NCBI RefSeq assembly: GCF_019279795.1
Contig: NC_056729.1
Location: forward strand, 1,869,120,720 to 1,869,184,719
Direction: 5' to 3'
DNA: 64,000 bases
DNA from: Protopterus annectens
Taxonomy: Eukaryota; Chordata; Ceratodontiformes; Protopteridae
Part shown: one piece after another, positions 12,110-23,885 of the stretch
How positions within the stretch are numbered: the first letter of the stretch is position 1
Layout: each line of letters opens with the position of its first letter
Notes under the pieces: model-generated
The model's input: the letters and a program-made list of their open reading frames with translations, nothing else
Told to the model about the DNA's origin: nothing
Databases searched by the model: none
Translations under genes and position numbers: made by a program

Positions 12110-12205
12110 GCCCCAGTTGCTACATGGTGGTTAGAAAATAAGGCTTGAACTCTGTACCTTGGGCCCAAGAGGCAAGAGCCTGAATTCCCAACCCACCACT
12201 ATTTG
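12041..12205 (-). repeat. tRNA-derived SINE head with (GT)n tail
   Basis: 12041-12106 is a (GT) run of about 33 units. On the minus strand, 12205 to 12120 reads as a degenerate tRNA-like head: A-box-like TGGTGGGTTGGGAATTCAGG and B-box-like AGAGTTCAAGCC. The run then follows as (AC)n. The same order occurs at 56446-56630. This is not a functional tRNA. Confidence 0.6.
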
Positions 12206-12634
12206 TAAAAACATTTGCAGATTTTTGCCTCATATTTGTTCTGTTCCTCATAAAATTTATGGTTTCCATATTTTTGTTTCTTCACACAGTCAGTGGTTCA
12301 GAAGTGCATTGGCAGCATTGTTGCCTAACAGCTGCAGGTTCTCTGGTTTGATTCTTGGCTGGGGTGCCTTCTGTGTGGAGTCTGCATGTTCTCCCTGTGT
12401 TTGTGTGGGTTTGCTTTGGTGTTCTCACATCTTACAAAGACATGTGTCTGGAGTGTTTCTCCCTGCTGAAAATTGGCTTTTGTTCCAAGTCAGGCTTTCC
12501 TGGTTAACAAATGTTAAAAAAATATGACAAGCATTTGAATTTCAGACTTCATATTCTTCACAAAGTACATGGTAACACAAAACCTTTTATTCTAGCAATT
12601 TCGAAGTTTATAAGATGGATATTTGAAATTTATG

Positions 12635-12905
12635 GACACTATTCCCCCATTATTGGCTTTGTCCAGGGTTTTTGGGCTAAGGTTGAGAGCTATGGAGAGA
12701 ACTGAATTCACTGAATATGTTTTGGGGTTGTATTCCCCCATTACTGGCTTTATCTTGTCTATCTGTTTTTGCTAACAGGTTGAGAGCTATGGTGAGAAGT
12801 GAATCCACTGAATATGTTTGGGGGCTGTATTCCCCCATTATTGGCTTTGTTCAGGTGTTTTGTGCTAAGAGGTTGACAGCTATGGTGAGAACTGAATTCA
12901 CTAAA
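12635..12905. repeat. three-copy tandem repeat of about 91-97 bp
   Basis: ATTCCCCCATTATTGGCTTT recurs at 12641, 12732 (one mismatch) and 12829, each followed by GAGAGCTATGG or a close variant and by a CACTGAATATGTTT segment. It lies inside R1 copy 1. Confidence 0.8.
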
Positions 12906-12949
12906 TGGGCCATTTAAGTTTCAGTCTTCCTCTCTTTCACAAAACAGAT

Positions 12950-13015
12950 ACTTTGGTGTAGTGGTATGTCTCTCTGACTGTTTTGCACAGGGTCCTGAGT
13001 TCAATACTTGGCAAA
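12950..13015 (+). repeat. tRNA-like segment (SINE head remnant)
   Basis: TGGTGTAGTGG at about 12953 fits the RNA polymerase III A box, and GAGTTCAATAC about 45 bp downstream resembles a B box. The matching segment in R1 copy 2 (about 56855-56920) reads TTTAGCATAGTGATATG and GGGTTCAAGACATGC. This is a degenerate tRNA-derived sequence, not a tRNA gene. A second B-box-like segment, GAGTTCTACTCCC, lies near 13302. Confidence 0.5.
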
Positions 13016-14229
13016 GAAATGTATGGTGGTAGCACGGCATTTTATTCTAGCAACTTTTCAACATTATACAACTAATATTTAAAATGTGTCCCTGGTTTTT
13101 GGGCCCCCCCTCAACACATTTTGGCTTTTTCCAGATTTCTTGTGCTGCAAAGTTCAGAGATACAGCTGAGTGTCAAGTAGATTTCACAAGAAGCTGAAAG
13201 CTGCAGGGGAACAAAAGTTTAGCGCTGCTTATGCTGAGTCTGCTTGCATTGTTAATAGCAGAACAGGCAGTGTACTTGGTTTTGATGCAGAAGGCTGTGA
13301 GTTCTACTCCCACAGTAGGTAGATGCATTGTTGATACTGTACTGTGTTGTAAAGGGGTGAATGCTGCAGGCCTTTTCGGTGAAGATACCTAGTAACTATG
13401 AACCTGTTATCAGTTTGCCATCCATTTCCTATTGCAATATTACTAGCTTATCATTTTTTAATGCAACATAGGCAATTTATTCCTCAAGGGCAACAGGCAC
13501 TCTTTTTGTAGATGAAACAATTAAATATAAAGTTGTTTGCTGGCACCAACCTCTTCTTTAGTTACAGATTTCTTTAATGTGGAATTATTTAGATGACTTT
13601 TACTTCTTCAGAGATTGTGCATATTTACTGATAATGCTGGACTGTAGAAGTTTGAGTTGACTTTTATGATGGAAATGTTCTGAACTGGGCAGTTTTGTCA
13701 TTATTGGTGCATGCGTTTTGTTTCATTGTTTACTGGAAAAATGTTCAAAACAATAATTTTAAAATGCCCTCTAACAACTGTATTATATTGTACAAGGAAT
13801 ATAATTTAGTACAATCTGGAAGGTGTATCAAAGAGCACATTTTTGTTTCATGTGCAAGGGGCCTATGATTTGAACACAGCCCAAAGTTAATCTTTATCTG
13901 CCACTGGCAAAATGTATTTTCTTTGAATGTGGGTTTCAATGCTGTTTCAATGAATGTGAGTTTCAAGGGCAGAGAAGTTTTAATGCTAAGTCTGTTTTCA
14001 TTGTGAGATTGCATTGCTTTGTTTAGCAGATGTCTTAGTGTTTGTGCTGTACAATGCAAAATAAAACTTTCAAATGAAGTCCAAATCATTGTAGAAATAA
14101 GGCAGTATGCACATTAGTGTTTATGGTAAATGGGATGAAATAACCAAGTAATGGTTCATTGCCATGGCTGCAGGGGGGAGTTCCATTCAACCATGATTTT
14201 GTGAGGGGGAACGGCGGCAAACTCAAAGA

Positions 14230-15240
14230 CAGCCCTGGCTGAACTATACCTCTCAACTGTCCAGATTTTCACAGAATGAATAGATGTTTGCTTCTTATTT
14301 TTGGTTTGTTCCTCATAACATTTGTGGTTTTCTGGCAATTATTTCTGGCATCTCTGTCGCCATGTTGTGAAGCTATGACCAGAGTGTGTGCAGTAACAGA
14401 GTGAGACGTATGTGCATAATAATAATAACTTGAAATCTGGTAATATGTGTGGCAACATTCAGGTAGTGTTAACAAACATTCCCTCCACAGGACTGTCAGG
14501 TAAGAAAACTGCTCCTGGAAATAAAGATTGAAATCCTGGACTGGTACTGTTTATTCTGGTATTGTATGGTATTGTTAGTGTGGCAGTTTCTCTGAATAAT
14601 AATGTAGTAGTAATCACTGTCACCCACACTGGCCTACATAATAAAAATGTCTAGGAATGCCTGTATAAGTCTGTTGTAACTACAAGGTCAGATTGTAACA
14701 CCATGAGAGACTTATAGACAGAAAACAGTGAAGAGATACACAGCAGTATCTAAATAGTGTGCTCAACTGTGATGTACACTGTTTTATTTTTAGCAGATAC
14801 AGCTATGGTTCAAATTCTGGGAGTGGTGGTAAGCTGTATGCATAATAATACCCCTCAACTGTACAGATTTGTTCAAAATGTCCAGATAATTGGCCTGTAC
14901 CTGCTGCCTGTTACCCTGTCCACCTGGCAAATCAGTGTGATGATCTCTGAATATTAGGCAGCTTTTAATGAAACATAACTGATTGTCAGACCTGTAAAAA
15001 TTCAGAAAATGCATATGAAAACAAACCTATCATTGTAGCATCTCAGCAAAGGTTTATGAGAGCAATTGTAAAAATATGTCCCATTTCCACCTGCATGTTG
15101 TCAAGCCTTGACCACAGTGTGTGCAATAAGAGATTGAGAGGTATGTGCATACCATCAACCTGGAATCTGGGAATATGTGTAGAAACAGTCAGGTAGTGTT
15201 AACAAACAATTCCTCCACAGGTATACTAGGTAAGAAGTGT
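14230..15240. repeat. tandem duplication of about 0.7 kb
   Basis: 14230-14510 and 14850-15240 share, in order, a CTCAACTGT start, GTGTGTGCARTAACAGA or its variant, GGAATATGTGT, and CAGGTAGTGTTAACAAACA then CCTCCACAGG. The period is about 735 bp and the copies are diverged. They belong to the CTCAACTGTCC family plus adjacent sequence. No coding is seen. Confidence 0.65.
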
Positions 15241-15374
15241 AGACTGTAGGTAAAACACAGTGCACGTATATACTTGTTGACAAACATACCACTGTCCAAA
15301 CTAAGGCCATAGGGTAGTGTAATAATACCAGTAAGTTACAGATTACAGCAGTGACTATGAAAGTTGTGAAAACT

Positions 15375-16395
15375 ACAGGGATATATAAGTTGTTAATTGA
15401 CATCTCTCTCTCACCCCCCACCATATCTGCAACAATAATCTAAATACACAACTCAATGGGTATGTGTACAATTAAATACACTGTTGGGACATATGTCCTA
15501 TTGCTTGATAAATATTGAAATGTGTTTCTATGCATGTTCCATGTTGAAATATTCCCACATTGGTGGCCTGTTGCCATCAATGTAACCTGCATGCTGTTGT
15601 AATGACCACTGTGGTATCATATATGCATTGCGTCTTTTTGCTATACAAATGTTCCAAATCTGGTGTTTTGGGTTACAGGGAAAATATATGCATGCTGTTA
15701 AACCTAATCCTGGAATGTGTTGACTATTACTAACCCACATATGTTTTAATATTGCAACACCATAGCATATTTGGGATGGTTGGTCCTAACGGACCCACCT
15801 CTCCCACCTCATCTGGCCATGGCACCAGGCACCAGCACATCTGGGAACCACCTAGAGACCTCCTTGTCCACTGGTCCTGCACCACCTTTGGGTGGAACCA
15901 CCTCAGAGGATGGGGTTCACCCCCCTGGGAGTGGCATGGACAAGAAACTGTTACCTATCGTCAGGTCCATGGTCTGGTGCATAGCAAGCTCTGCAAGGAG
16001 TTTGGAGATCTGCTACACCAGCTTTAGGGCTGCATGGCACATTTAGAAGGTCAGCCTGCCCCTCCTACCCAGCCCCCAGCACAGCCACCTTTGGGGCAGT
16101 GAAGGAACAGTGGTGACTTCCCATGGGTGGGGATCTCAGTCCCACTGTTTCCAACTGGGGGCTCATGAGCTTCCAACTTCCAAACACCACACCCCCTCCA
16201 AGGTGTGTACCCCCCACATGTGTCATATACCACCCTTGTATGCTGTCTTGCCTGTCATCCTACCCAACCTACCTACCCAAATATACCTACTATCTTCTCC
16301 AACATCCCATTCTCAGGGCAATCTGTTCTCAAAAAATATCTCGCCCCATACATAGTTGTCCATTTTGCACACATGTCCACTGGACACGTAATCTG
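15375..16395 (+). mobile_element. Harbinger-derived segment, plus-strand arm
   Basis: This aligns base by base, in inverse orientation, with 19310-20305 over about 1 kb at roughly 75 percent identity. Shared blocks include ATTGGTGGCCTGTT, AATCCTGGAATRTG, and the run from CTATCCTACCTCAT to CCCATGGGTGGGG. Inside it, 15775-16026 reads QVHGLVHSKLCKEFGDLLHQL, which matches QVQGLVDRKLHRDLGDVLHHL of the other arm. I take this to be the C-terminal helix-forming exon of a Myb-like Harbinger protein. The reading frame is short and broken. The Harbinger link is an inference from the neighbouring Myb exon and is less certain than the inverted duplication itself. Confidence 0.6.
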
Positions 16396-16634
16396 GTGTA
16401 ATTGACTTCACAACATATTATTGTTGTCCTCACTCCTTTCTCAGGAGTTTGAGTATCCAAATCTACCTCCAAATTCAGTGTATATGCACAGCTCTTGCTG
16501 TAGAAGAAATGGGCAGCTATGGGCCTTGCCTATACCCGTCCTGCACATCCCTACCTATTTTCCCTATTGTTTTTCCCTATTTGTGCCCCCTTTTTCACCA
16601 CTTTCCTATCATCCCTTTTTCTTTTCTTTTAAAG

Positions 16635-16960
16635 AAATTAGCATGGGGGTAAGCGGGAGTAAGCACTTTTAAGCAGTAGTAAGCAGGTTTAAGCCTGTTT
16701 GCATAGGGGTAACAATGTGCACACAGAATAAGCAATTTTGAAGCTAACTCTCTGTAAGCATATTTAACCAGAAGTTAGCATTGCTTACCATCACGCAAGC
16801 CCACACAAAACTGCTTACAGCTGCTTAAAAGTGCCTTAGTCACTCTGTATCCAACAACCCTTGTTCTGCCTAGCAACATAATAATCAGCCCTTGGAAGTT
16901 TCAAACTCAGGACCCTGCACACTATAGCCAAAGTGATTTGCCACTAAGCCATGTCAGATA
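16635..16960 (-). repeat. tRNA-derived SINE (AAGC-rich family), copy 1
   Basis: On the minus strand the head at 16955-16870 reads ATGGCTTAGTGGCAAATCAC (A-box-like), then TATAGTGTGCAGGGTCCTGA with a B-box-like GAGTTTGAAACTT. The body that follows is rich in AAGC/GCTT words. It aligns along its whole length with 25815-26115, including TATCCAACARCCCTTGTTCT. This is a nonautonomous element transcribed by polymerase III in its active state. Confidence 0.7.
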
Positions 16961-17037
16961 TAAATAAATCTAATGTTTTCTCAAACATATCATCCAGCAC
17001 AGTCATTCAACAGTAGAGGAAATGTATTTATATATGG

Positions 17038-17225
<188 letters not shown>

Positions 17226-17334
17226 ATATCGATATATAAGAGAACACAACAAATGCATATATGACCAAAGGCACTGTTAATGGGGGTGAGGGGGCCCAAT
17301 TTAAGTACCTCTTGTAATTATTGATATTATCCCC

Positions 17335-17435
17335 TCTTCCACAGCCGAACAGATCTGCCTTGCAACACAATAACCAACACTTGCAAGTCCTATACCCAGG
17401 ACCCTAAACAACATAGCCACAAGAAGTTAACAGTA
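17335..17435 (-). repeat. SINE head remnant
   Basis: CCTTGCAACACAATAACCAA and CCCAGGACCCTAAACAACAT align with the head region of the SINE copies at 16.9 and 26.1 kb. The AAGC-rich body is missing, its place being taken by the (AT)n tract. Confidence 0.5.
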
Positions 17436-17554
17436 ATCCATCTCACCTGTACGATGTCTGGATGGTATCAATAAGATAGTATGCAGACCAGTCTGTCTAC
17501 CATAGGGAATGTACAGTGTGGAAGGAGTAAACATTCCAATGATACATATACACA

Positions 17555-17555
<1 letters not shown>

Positions 17556-17644
<89 letters not shown>

Positions 17645-17665
17645 TATATACACATACACACACAT
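17556..17665. repeat. microsatellites (GT)n then (AT)n
   Basis: (GT) run of about 20 units at 17556-17595, then an (AT) run of about 23 units to 17641, then short CA/TA repeats. Confidence 0.95.
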
Positions 17666-18039
17666 ATATATTATTACGTATAGATATGTAGAGGAAGATA
17701 CATATTTAGAGGGTGCACAGCATATTGAACAGCCAGTATTCCTACAGTTGCCACCTTTTTAAATGGACAAGTGTTTAATTGTCTCATACAAGAGACAATT
17801 ATTGCAATAAACATATACCGACAGAGAAGTCAAGGATATGACACCACACACAGGTTTGTATACATAAGAAATGTGTATTTCTGTACTATTTCAGTTGTAT
17901 ATGCCATTTCATATAGCAGTTAGGTGTTTGAAATACATACTAACTGAGTAATGCAACTTCCACAGTTGAGAGCTATGCAGACAGACTGCATTCCATGCTA
18001 ATCTGCTATGTACACACAAACCCTGTTAAACTAGCGGTA
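17666..18039. other. no gene seen
   Basis: AT-rich sequence between microsatellites and the R2 repeat; nothing recognised. Confidence 0.5.
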
Positions 18040-18400
18040 TACAATGCATATAACAAAACTACTCACACTGTCTGCAAGTCTGGAACCTTATACAAATATG
18101 CAGTTGGCCTGTGTCTGCAAGTCCTGTTGTAAGAAGTATTGCTACCTACTGTCTGTAACACTGCTGCCCATACACATGAAGGAAGTCTTTCATACAGGAA
18201 GGATAAAGGGACAACTCCCACATGATGTAGTAATTTATAGTAGTGTGTTGTCATGACAGTGGTAATTGGAAGTACTACACAGCTGGCTGCATGCAAGTAG
18301 CAAGTGGTGAGCACTGATTGGTGCAGATGCCATCACCTGATCACTTGCATCACCTACAAATCCATGTTGCAATCTATTCAAAGCAGCTCAATCCCTGTAA
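18040..18400. repeat. dispersed repeat R2, copy 1
   Basis: Aligns in the same orientation with 28275-28640. Shared blocks are ACATGATGT, CCATCACCTGATCA (CCATCAGCTGATCA in the other) and GCATCACYTACAAA. Identity is moderate. Both copies are followed by a purine-rich run. It is noncoding, and its family is unknown. Confidence 0.65.
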
Positions 18401-19075
18401 TGGAGGGAGAGAGAGAGAGAGAGAAAAAAAAAGAAAAAGAAAAAAACAAACAAACAGGAAAAAAGTTATCTATACCAACTAAACCTACAAACAACCCTAC
18501 ATAACTAAGGGGACACATAAACTGTATTCAGAAGAGATGACAATCCTACAACAGGTATGTGAAACATACATGCATGTAAATGAATGTAGTACTTCGTCTA
18601 TAATAATGTGATAGATGATGCGGAAAGATTTATATATGCCATCAGGAGTTGTTGTAATGATGTCCTGCTGAAAAACTGCTATGGACAATAGTGTCTGCCC
18701 CAGTGGGCAGTGGGCCATACCTATCAACTGTACAGATCAGCACTGAATGACAAGATGTAAGCCATCATATTGTGTGCTGTGTAATGCAAGACATGTATAT
18801 TAGTGTGGCAAATAGCTGGTGGTGGAGATAATCCCGTTAGGATAGGCACATGAGTTTCAGAGCCCACCACTTGCAGGACAGTCATGTTAATGTGTAATGT
18901 GGCATGCACAAATGCCATAGGTGTGTAATAGGCTTACCTGCAATCTGTCCCTATATATACTCCCTAATGTTAGGATGTGTCCACATGTGACATCTGTCTG
19001 TGTCATAGCAAGGCAGAACAGTGTAGCTGTGGAGAAAAGAGAGTTAGAGAATGTGGACCTGATGTTTGAATGCAC
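18401..19075. other. purine-rich tract, otherwise no gene seen
   Basis: 18408-18470 is a GA- and A-rich run. The remainder has no recognised coding region. One CTATCAACTGTACAG phrase at about 18720 may be a remnant of the CTCAACTGTCC family. Confidence 0.5.
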
Positions 19076-19076
19076 C

Positions 19077-19284
<208 letters not shown>

Positions 19285-19309
19285 ACATATACACAGTAGT
19301 AAGTGAGTG

Positions 19310-20305
19310 CAAAATGGACAGTTATGTCTGGTGTGAAATCCATGTTGGGAACACATTGCCCTTGTTTATGATGGTGGGATTGATATTTTGGGAAAGGATA
19401 GTAGGTATATTTGGGGAGGTAGGTTGTGTTGGAAGATAGACAAAACAGCATACAGGGACGGTATATGACATGTGGTGGGTAAACATCTTGGATAAAGAGT
19501 GGTGTTTGGAATGTGGAAGCCGATGAGCTTCCATATGGAAACAATGGGACCAAGCTCCCCACCCATGGGCAGTCACAACTCCATCTTCACAGCCCTGAAG
19601 GCGCCTGGGCTGGAAGCTGAGCAGGAGGAGCACGCAGACTCTGTGACTGTGTAATGAGGGCCTCAAGGTGATGTAGCACATCCCCCAAGTCTCTGTGGAG
19701 TTTCCTATCCACCAGACCCTGGACCTGATTTTGTGTGACAGGATCATGTCTATGTGTGCTCCTAGGGGTGGAGCAAACACCATCCCCTGAGGTTGTTTCA
19801 CCTGAAGGTAGTGAAGGACCAGCAAATTATGAGGTCCTGGGGTGGGTCCCAGATGTGAAGTGGCCTGGTAACATGACCACATGAGGTAGGATAGGTGGTT
19901 CTGCTGGGAACTGTCTTCCCAAACATGCTACTGTGTCACTGTTATATGTGGGTAGGAATAGTCCACATATTCCAGGATTATGTCTAACAGCATACATAGA
20001 TATCCCCATTAACACAAAACACCAGATTTGCAGCAGTCATATAGCAAACAGAACACATGCATATATGGAACCATAGTGGCCCTTACAATGGCATGCAGGT
20101 GACTTTGATTGTAACAGGCCACCAATGATAGTGTTTCAAAATGGAACATGGCTACAAACACATTGCACAAATTGTACAATATGATATATGTCCCAACAGT
20201 AAGTATTCTGTAGACATACGCGTTGAGTTGTGTGATCAGATTGCTGTTGCAGATATGGTGGGGGGAGACAGAGATGTGTATTAACAACTATTATATCCTT
20301 GCAGT
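19310..20305 (-). mobile_element. Harbinger-derived segment, minus-strand arm
   Basis: This is the inverse partner of 15375-16395. On the minus strand, about 19880 to 19613 is a readable exon-like frame: GPSLPSGETTSGDGVCST, then QNQVQGLVDRKLHRDLGD, then VLHHLEALITQSQSLRAP, ending APSGL and a stop. One stop codon interrupts it upstream, near PRTS. The heptad-like leucines suggest a short coiled coil. I take it as the last exon of the Myb-like accessory protein of a Harbinger transposon. That protein type helps bring the transposase to DNA and into the nucleus. Its first exon type is found on the opposite strand from 20351, so the two pieces cannot be one transcript in the present arrangement. 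Confidence 0.55.
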
Positions 20306-20350
20306 ATGAGGTCCTCAGACCTTTTTTCTTCTTTATGTCTTTCAGGCACC

Positions 20351-20761
20351 ATGTCACAGGAGAGATTGTCGATGTACACCCCGCAAGAGAATGAGGTGAT
20401 CATTCAACACCTGGTGCAGCACTACCACACCCTATTTGGCTGTACAACCCATGATCTGCAGGAGAGGACCACCCTGTGGAAAGATCTTGTTCACAAGGTA
20501 AACAATGTCAGCCTGCATAACTGCAGTTATGAGCAGGTCCAGCATCAGTGCACTGACCTACTCCACCATGCCCGTCGGCATGCTGCTATGGTTAGGAGGG
20601 ACCAGCTAGCCATGGAGGGGTCATGCCATCCAACCCTCCCTGACACCTGCTGAGGAGCTCCTCGACATCCTCTGGGCACCTGCCCATCCTCAAACACAAG
20701 ATCTGGCGGAGAGCATTGTGGAGGTGGGTGCTACCCACACAATGGATGACATCTGTGCAGG
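20351..20761 (+). pseudogene. Myb/SANT-like protein of Harbinger transposon, first exon
   Basis: The frame starts at an ATG at 20351, just after a pyrimidine-rich TTCTTTATGTCTTTCAG splice-acceptor-like run. It reads MSQERLSMYTPQENEVIIQ, then LFGCTTHDLQERTTLWKDL, then HKVNNVSLHNCSYEQVQHQC, the three-helix Myb/SANT-like pattern with the conserved W of TLWKDL, ending near residue 85. Harbinger elements encode such a DNA-binding partner for their transposase. After about residue 95 the frame shifts by one base: the continuing frame reads LTPAEELLDILWAPAHPQ and ends at CATCTGTGCAG followed by GTAAGG, a good splice donor at 20761-20762. So this is probably one exon with a single frameshift. Exapted host genes of this type exist, but the lesion and the repeats around it favour a transposon remnant. 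Confidence 0.6.
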
Positions 20762-20959
20762 TAAGGCCACAGGGCACATCAGTAGACCACTGTTGTGTAT
20801 CCATCTGCATCTGTAGAGTTTAATCATGCATATGTGAGATGAAATATATATAGTCTGTTGCTGTGTTGTAGTAATAAACAGATGTGCATAATCTGTAGTA
20901 TTGTGAGTTTGTACTATTGATGTACTGTAATGCTGCTTCCACCATGTACCAATGCCACA

Positions 20960-21039
20960 GGTGTGGCTACTGATATCACATCTCTCACACAACTATGTAG
21001 GTCCCTCTGGTATACCTCCAGGGCAGCAGCCTGTAGCTG
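20960..21039 (+). other. possible second exon of the Myb-like gene
   Basis: An AG acceptor after CCAATGCCAC at 20959 and a GTGAGTATGG donor at 21040 bound an open segment of about 80 bp. In the phase left by the 20761 donor it reads GVATDITSLTQLCRSLWYTS. The phases fit, but such a match can arise by chance. Confidence 0.25.
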
Positions 21040-21042
21040 GTG

Positions 21043-23790
21043 AGTATGGTGTTTGTTCAGGTCTGCCAATACGCTGTCCATGTTATGGCCATGGTATATT
21101 CCATGCACACATTTAACACACCTGCCCATAATGCATGCTGTACATGTTCACTTATTGTTGCTAACTGCATTGCATCACAGTGGTCACCATGGTGGTGTAT
21201 CTGAAGGGTATGTAAGAGTCCTGCAATATAACTAACAACCTGTCATTGCAAGATGTGTGCACAGAGATGAACATAATGGTGGGACAAATAGCCTACAGTA
21301 GGGACATGTCTGAAACATCACCCTTATACAGTGCTACAACAGTGTATATACCACTATTGCAATGGCAACTGTTACAGATCTACACAACAGCATATCACAA
21401 TATTACATTCCACAACCTTTACAACCTGTAATGTGGTCCTAACATGAGCAATGAATGTGTAATATGGAATCCTGTATTAGAACAGCAAATATGGGGAATA
21501 CATACCTTAACAAACACTGGAAGCATATGTCTGCATACACTCCAAATAACATTGTGGAAGCAATTTTCGAGGTACTGACAACATGCACTATTCATGGGTA
21601 TGCACCTTCCAGCAAGTACAGGTCCTCAATGTCACACCAATAAATGGTCTGCTGTCTGAGACGTTTGGCCATCAAATGTGCCCACTTACCTGCAACAGAG
21701 GCAGCCATGGCTTGCACACATCATACAAGCCATGGAATGGATCCCATACCCAACAGGTAGCACTCAGGAGTTGGACATGTAGCCTTACCTCACCATTGCA
21801 TATATCATGGCAAACAGTGCAGACAGTCATGCATGTGGCGAGGATGTATGGGACAGGATTAATGTAGAAAATAAACAGATGGCCATCCAAGACAGATGAC
21901 AACACATGTTGCAAACTGGTCATACTGGCTGCCTAGTAACATGCTGCAACAATGAAGGAGTTACAGGAATGTCTAGCAAGTATTTGCTGTGCAGTACCTG
22001 TGTCGGCAATCATCTGGACACTGCATAAGTGTGGCCCATGGGTTAGGGTAATCAGATGGTACAGTTGTTCCACAGGAAACATTAGCCAGGGCTCTGTACA
22101 GGTAGCATATGCATAACATCAAAGGTCCCCCAAAGGCATGTGTTGCAATGTGTACTGGTGTACCAACACCAAGCTGGAAACCAACAGACAGTATCAACTA
22201 AGATACATGTGCTGCACAACTAACAGCTCACCCCAGCTCAGGCCCACCATCCCCATCTTTACCTTGCTAGTGCCAGTGTGCACCTGTATGTTTGCCATTC
22301 ATTAGCAGGGACTAGGCCAGTACACATGGTGTTCAGAATTTGGGACACTGCAAAATGACGCACATGTGTAGGCCATAATTGTCAAGCATCTGCAAAAAGG
22401 CTGAGGATGGGGAGGAGGTGTCATCCTTAAACACAATAGTGAAGTGAAGCAGAGCTCCAAAGCATGCTAAGAATGGCTGTATCTGCACACAGTCAAGGGC
22501 ATGAATTGTAGCCGACATAACCCTGACTCCACAGCAATAGTGATGGCACTGTGTGACCTCCAAGGGCTGTGCATATGAGTTGACCTTGTAATCGTGCAGA
22601 GTTGGGGGACATTTGTAGGACAGATTGACCAAAAACTGGCAAATGCAGATGGCCCATGCTAGTATACCCCTTCCATGAATAGTGACTGCTGTAGTACGCT
22701 TAACAGTTGGTGCAACAAACCATCATGATAAGGGTGTGCACACATATGCACCTACAAATTGTATGCATCTCAATCAGCATCTGCACAACTAACATTTGTT
22801 TGATACTACATTTGATTTCACAGATCATATGTCACATATCAGGTTTGTGTAATGTTAACATATGCAGTAATGTGACCCCATGGCATATCAGGGAAGACAG
22901 TGCCATGTTAATAAGGGTGTTTACATTCCTTATAGCTACAGTAAGGTTTGAATGTTGTCAGTGTAATTGTATTTTATTGGCCATACATGCACCACTGATG
23001 ATGAGATCTGTAAATCAGACATCAGGCATTCACAAATGACATCTGTCCACATATCATCTGAGGTATGTGTCGGAGAAACACATAGGGGCTGTGAGCAGCA
23101 GAGCAAACATGACTGTCACACATATACACATTCAGCAATGGTGTGTATGCCTGTGAGGTATGGTTCACAATACATGCCAGGGTGCAGAACAGGTGCACAG
23201 CGATACTGTGTGCATGGGTGCAGTGTATTCCTGGGGAAGGGGCATCACCTTCTAAGACAACCCATGCATCACAGAGATGTATAATGCTGGTGTGGGTGTC
23301 ACAGCCCTACCTTTTGGAGCGTGTGAGATTCTTTAGAACCGCAGATAGTGTGATTAACAACTACTTAACCTGTTAACATGAACTGTATAGTGTTACAGCC
23401 AGCTAAGCAATGGGATACACTCAACAGTAACTGCAATGATGGTGGCTGTATCCACAAGAGCCACACCCATCTATATATACCAACCCCAGTATCGCTGTAC
23501 ACCTATAAAGTGGGGAAGAGGACATTTACACATCTACTACTAGTTGTGATGGAATGTATTTCCACAGGATGATACCTGTGATATGTTGGCATTTGTCAGG
23601 CAGTTCTCAGACAGATCACCCTGGGGATCACTTTGGTGGCTCTACTTGACAGGAGCACAGGAACATAATTTTCTTTGGTGGCAAAAGCCAGTGTACTGTT
23701 TGGCTTGGCTTATATATGCCCTAGGGCCAATAGCCTAGTACCTACCTATGAACCTCCTGGGACATGTATATTCTGCAAATGGAAGTAGAT
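21043..23790. other. no gene seen
   Basis: About 2.7 kb without a recognised domain or element terminus. Word usage (TGTGCATG, ACACATATG, CTGTACAG) resembles the rest of 15-28 kb and suggests old nonautonomous DNA-transposon filler. A minus-strand open stretch at 22333-22632 (99 codons) has no recognised motif. Confidence 0.45.
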
Positions 23791-23794
23791 CCCT

Positions 23795-23885
23795 TCACAT
23801 ACACACACACTCTTAGTTGGCAACACTGGGACTAGAACCCCTACCTAGATATGTAGTGCTACTGATGTGTGTGGCCTTAATTGCA
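23795..23885 (-). repeat. tRNA-derived SINE head (TG-tail family)
   Basis: On the minus strand this reads AAGGCCACACACATCAGTAG (A-box region), then GGTAGGGGTTCTAGTCCCAG, a good B box, then GTGTGTGTGTATG. The order of head then TG tail is the same as in the copies at 33.6-34.1 and 39.1-39.7 kb. Confidence 0.6.

Larger units (their letters stand above)
12205..14090. repeat. long dispersed repeat R1, copy 1
   Basis: From about 12920 this sequence aligns with 56845-57840 in the same orientation over roughly 1 kb at high identity. It shares the GTTTGCCATCCATT, CAATTTATTCCTCAAGGGCA and TTTATCTGCCACTGGCAAAA blocks. Copy 1 has about 140 bp (13680-13817) absent from copy 2. The upstream parts (12205-12900) share shorter motifs such as GGCTTTGTCCAG and TTGAGAGCTATGG. 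No protein coding was recognised. Confidence 0.75.

Noticed and set aside
12950-13015. Possible tRNA gene
   Set aside because: Only A- and B-box-like segments are present. The arms do not pair properly and the sequence recurs as part of the R1 repeat, so it is a SINE-type remnant.
22333-22632. 99-codon minus-strand open stretch
   Set aside because: No recognised motif, no splice context and no match in order of motifs to the Harbinger transposase elsewhere in the window.
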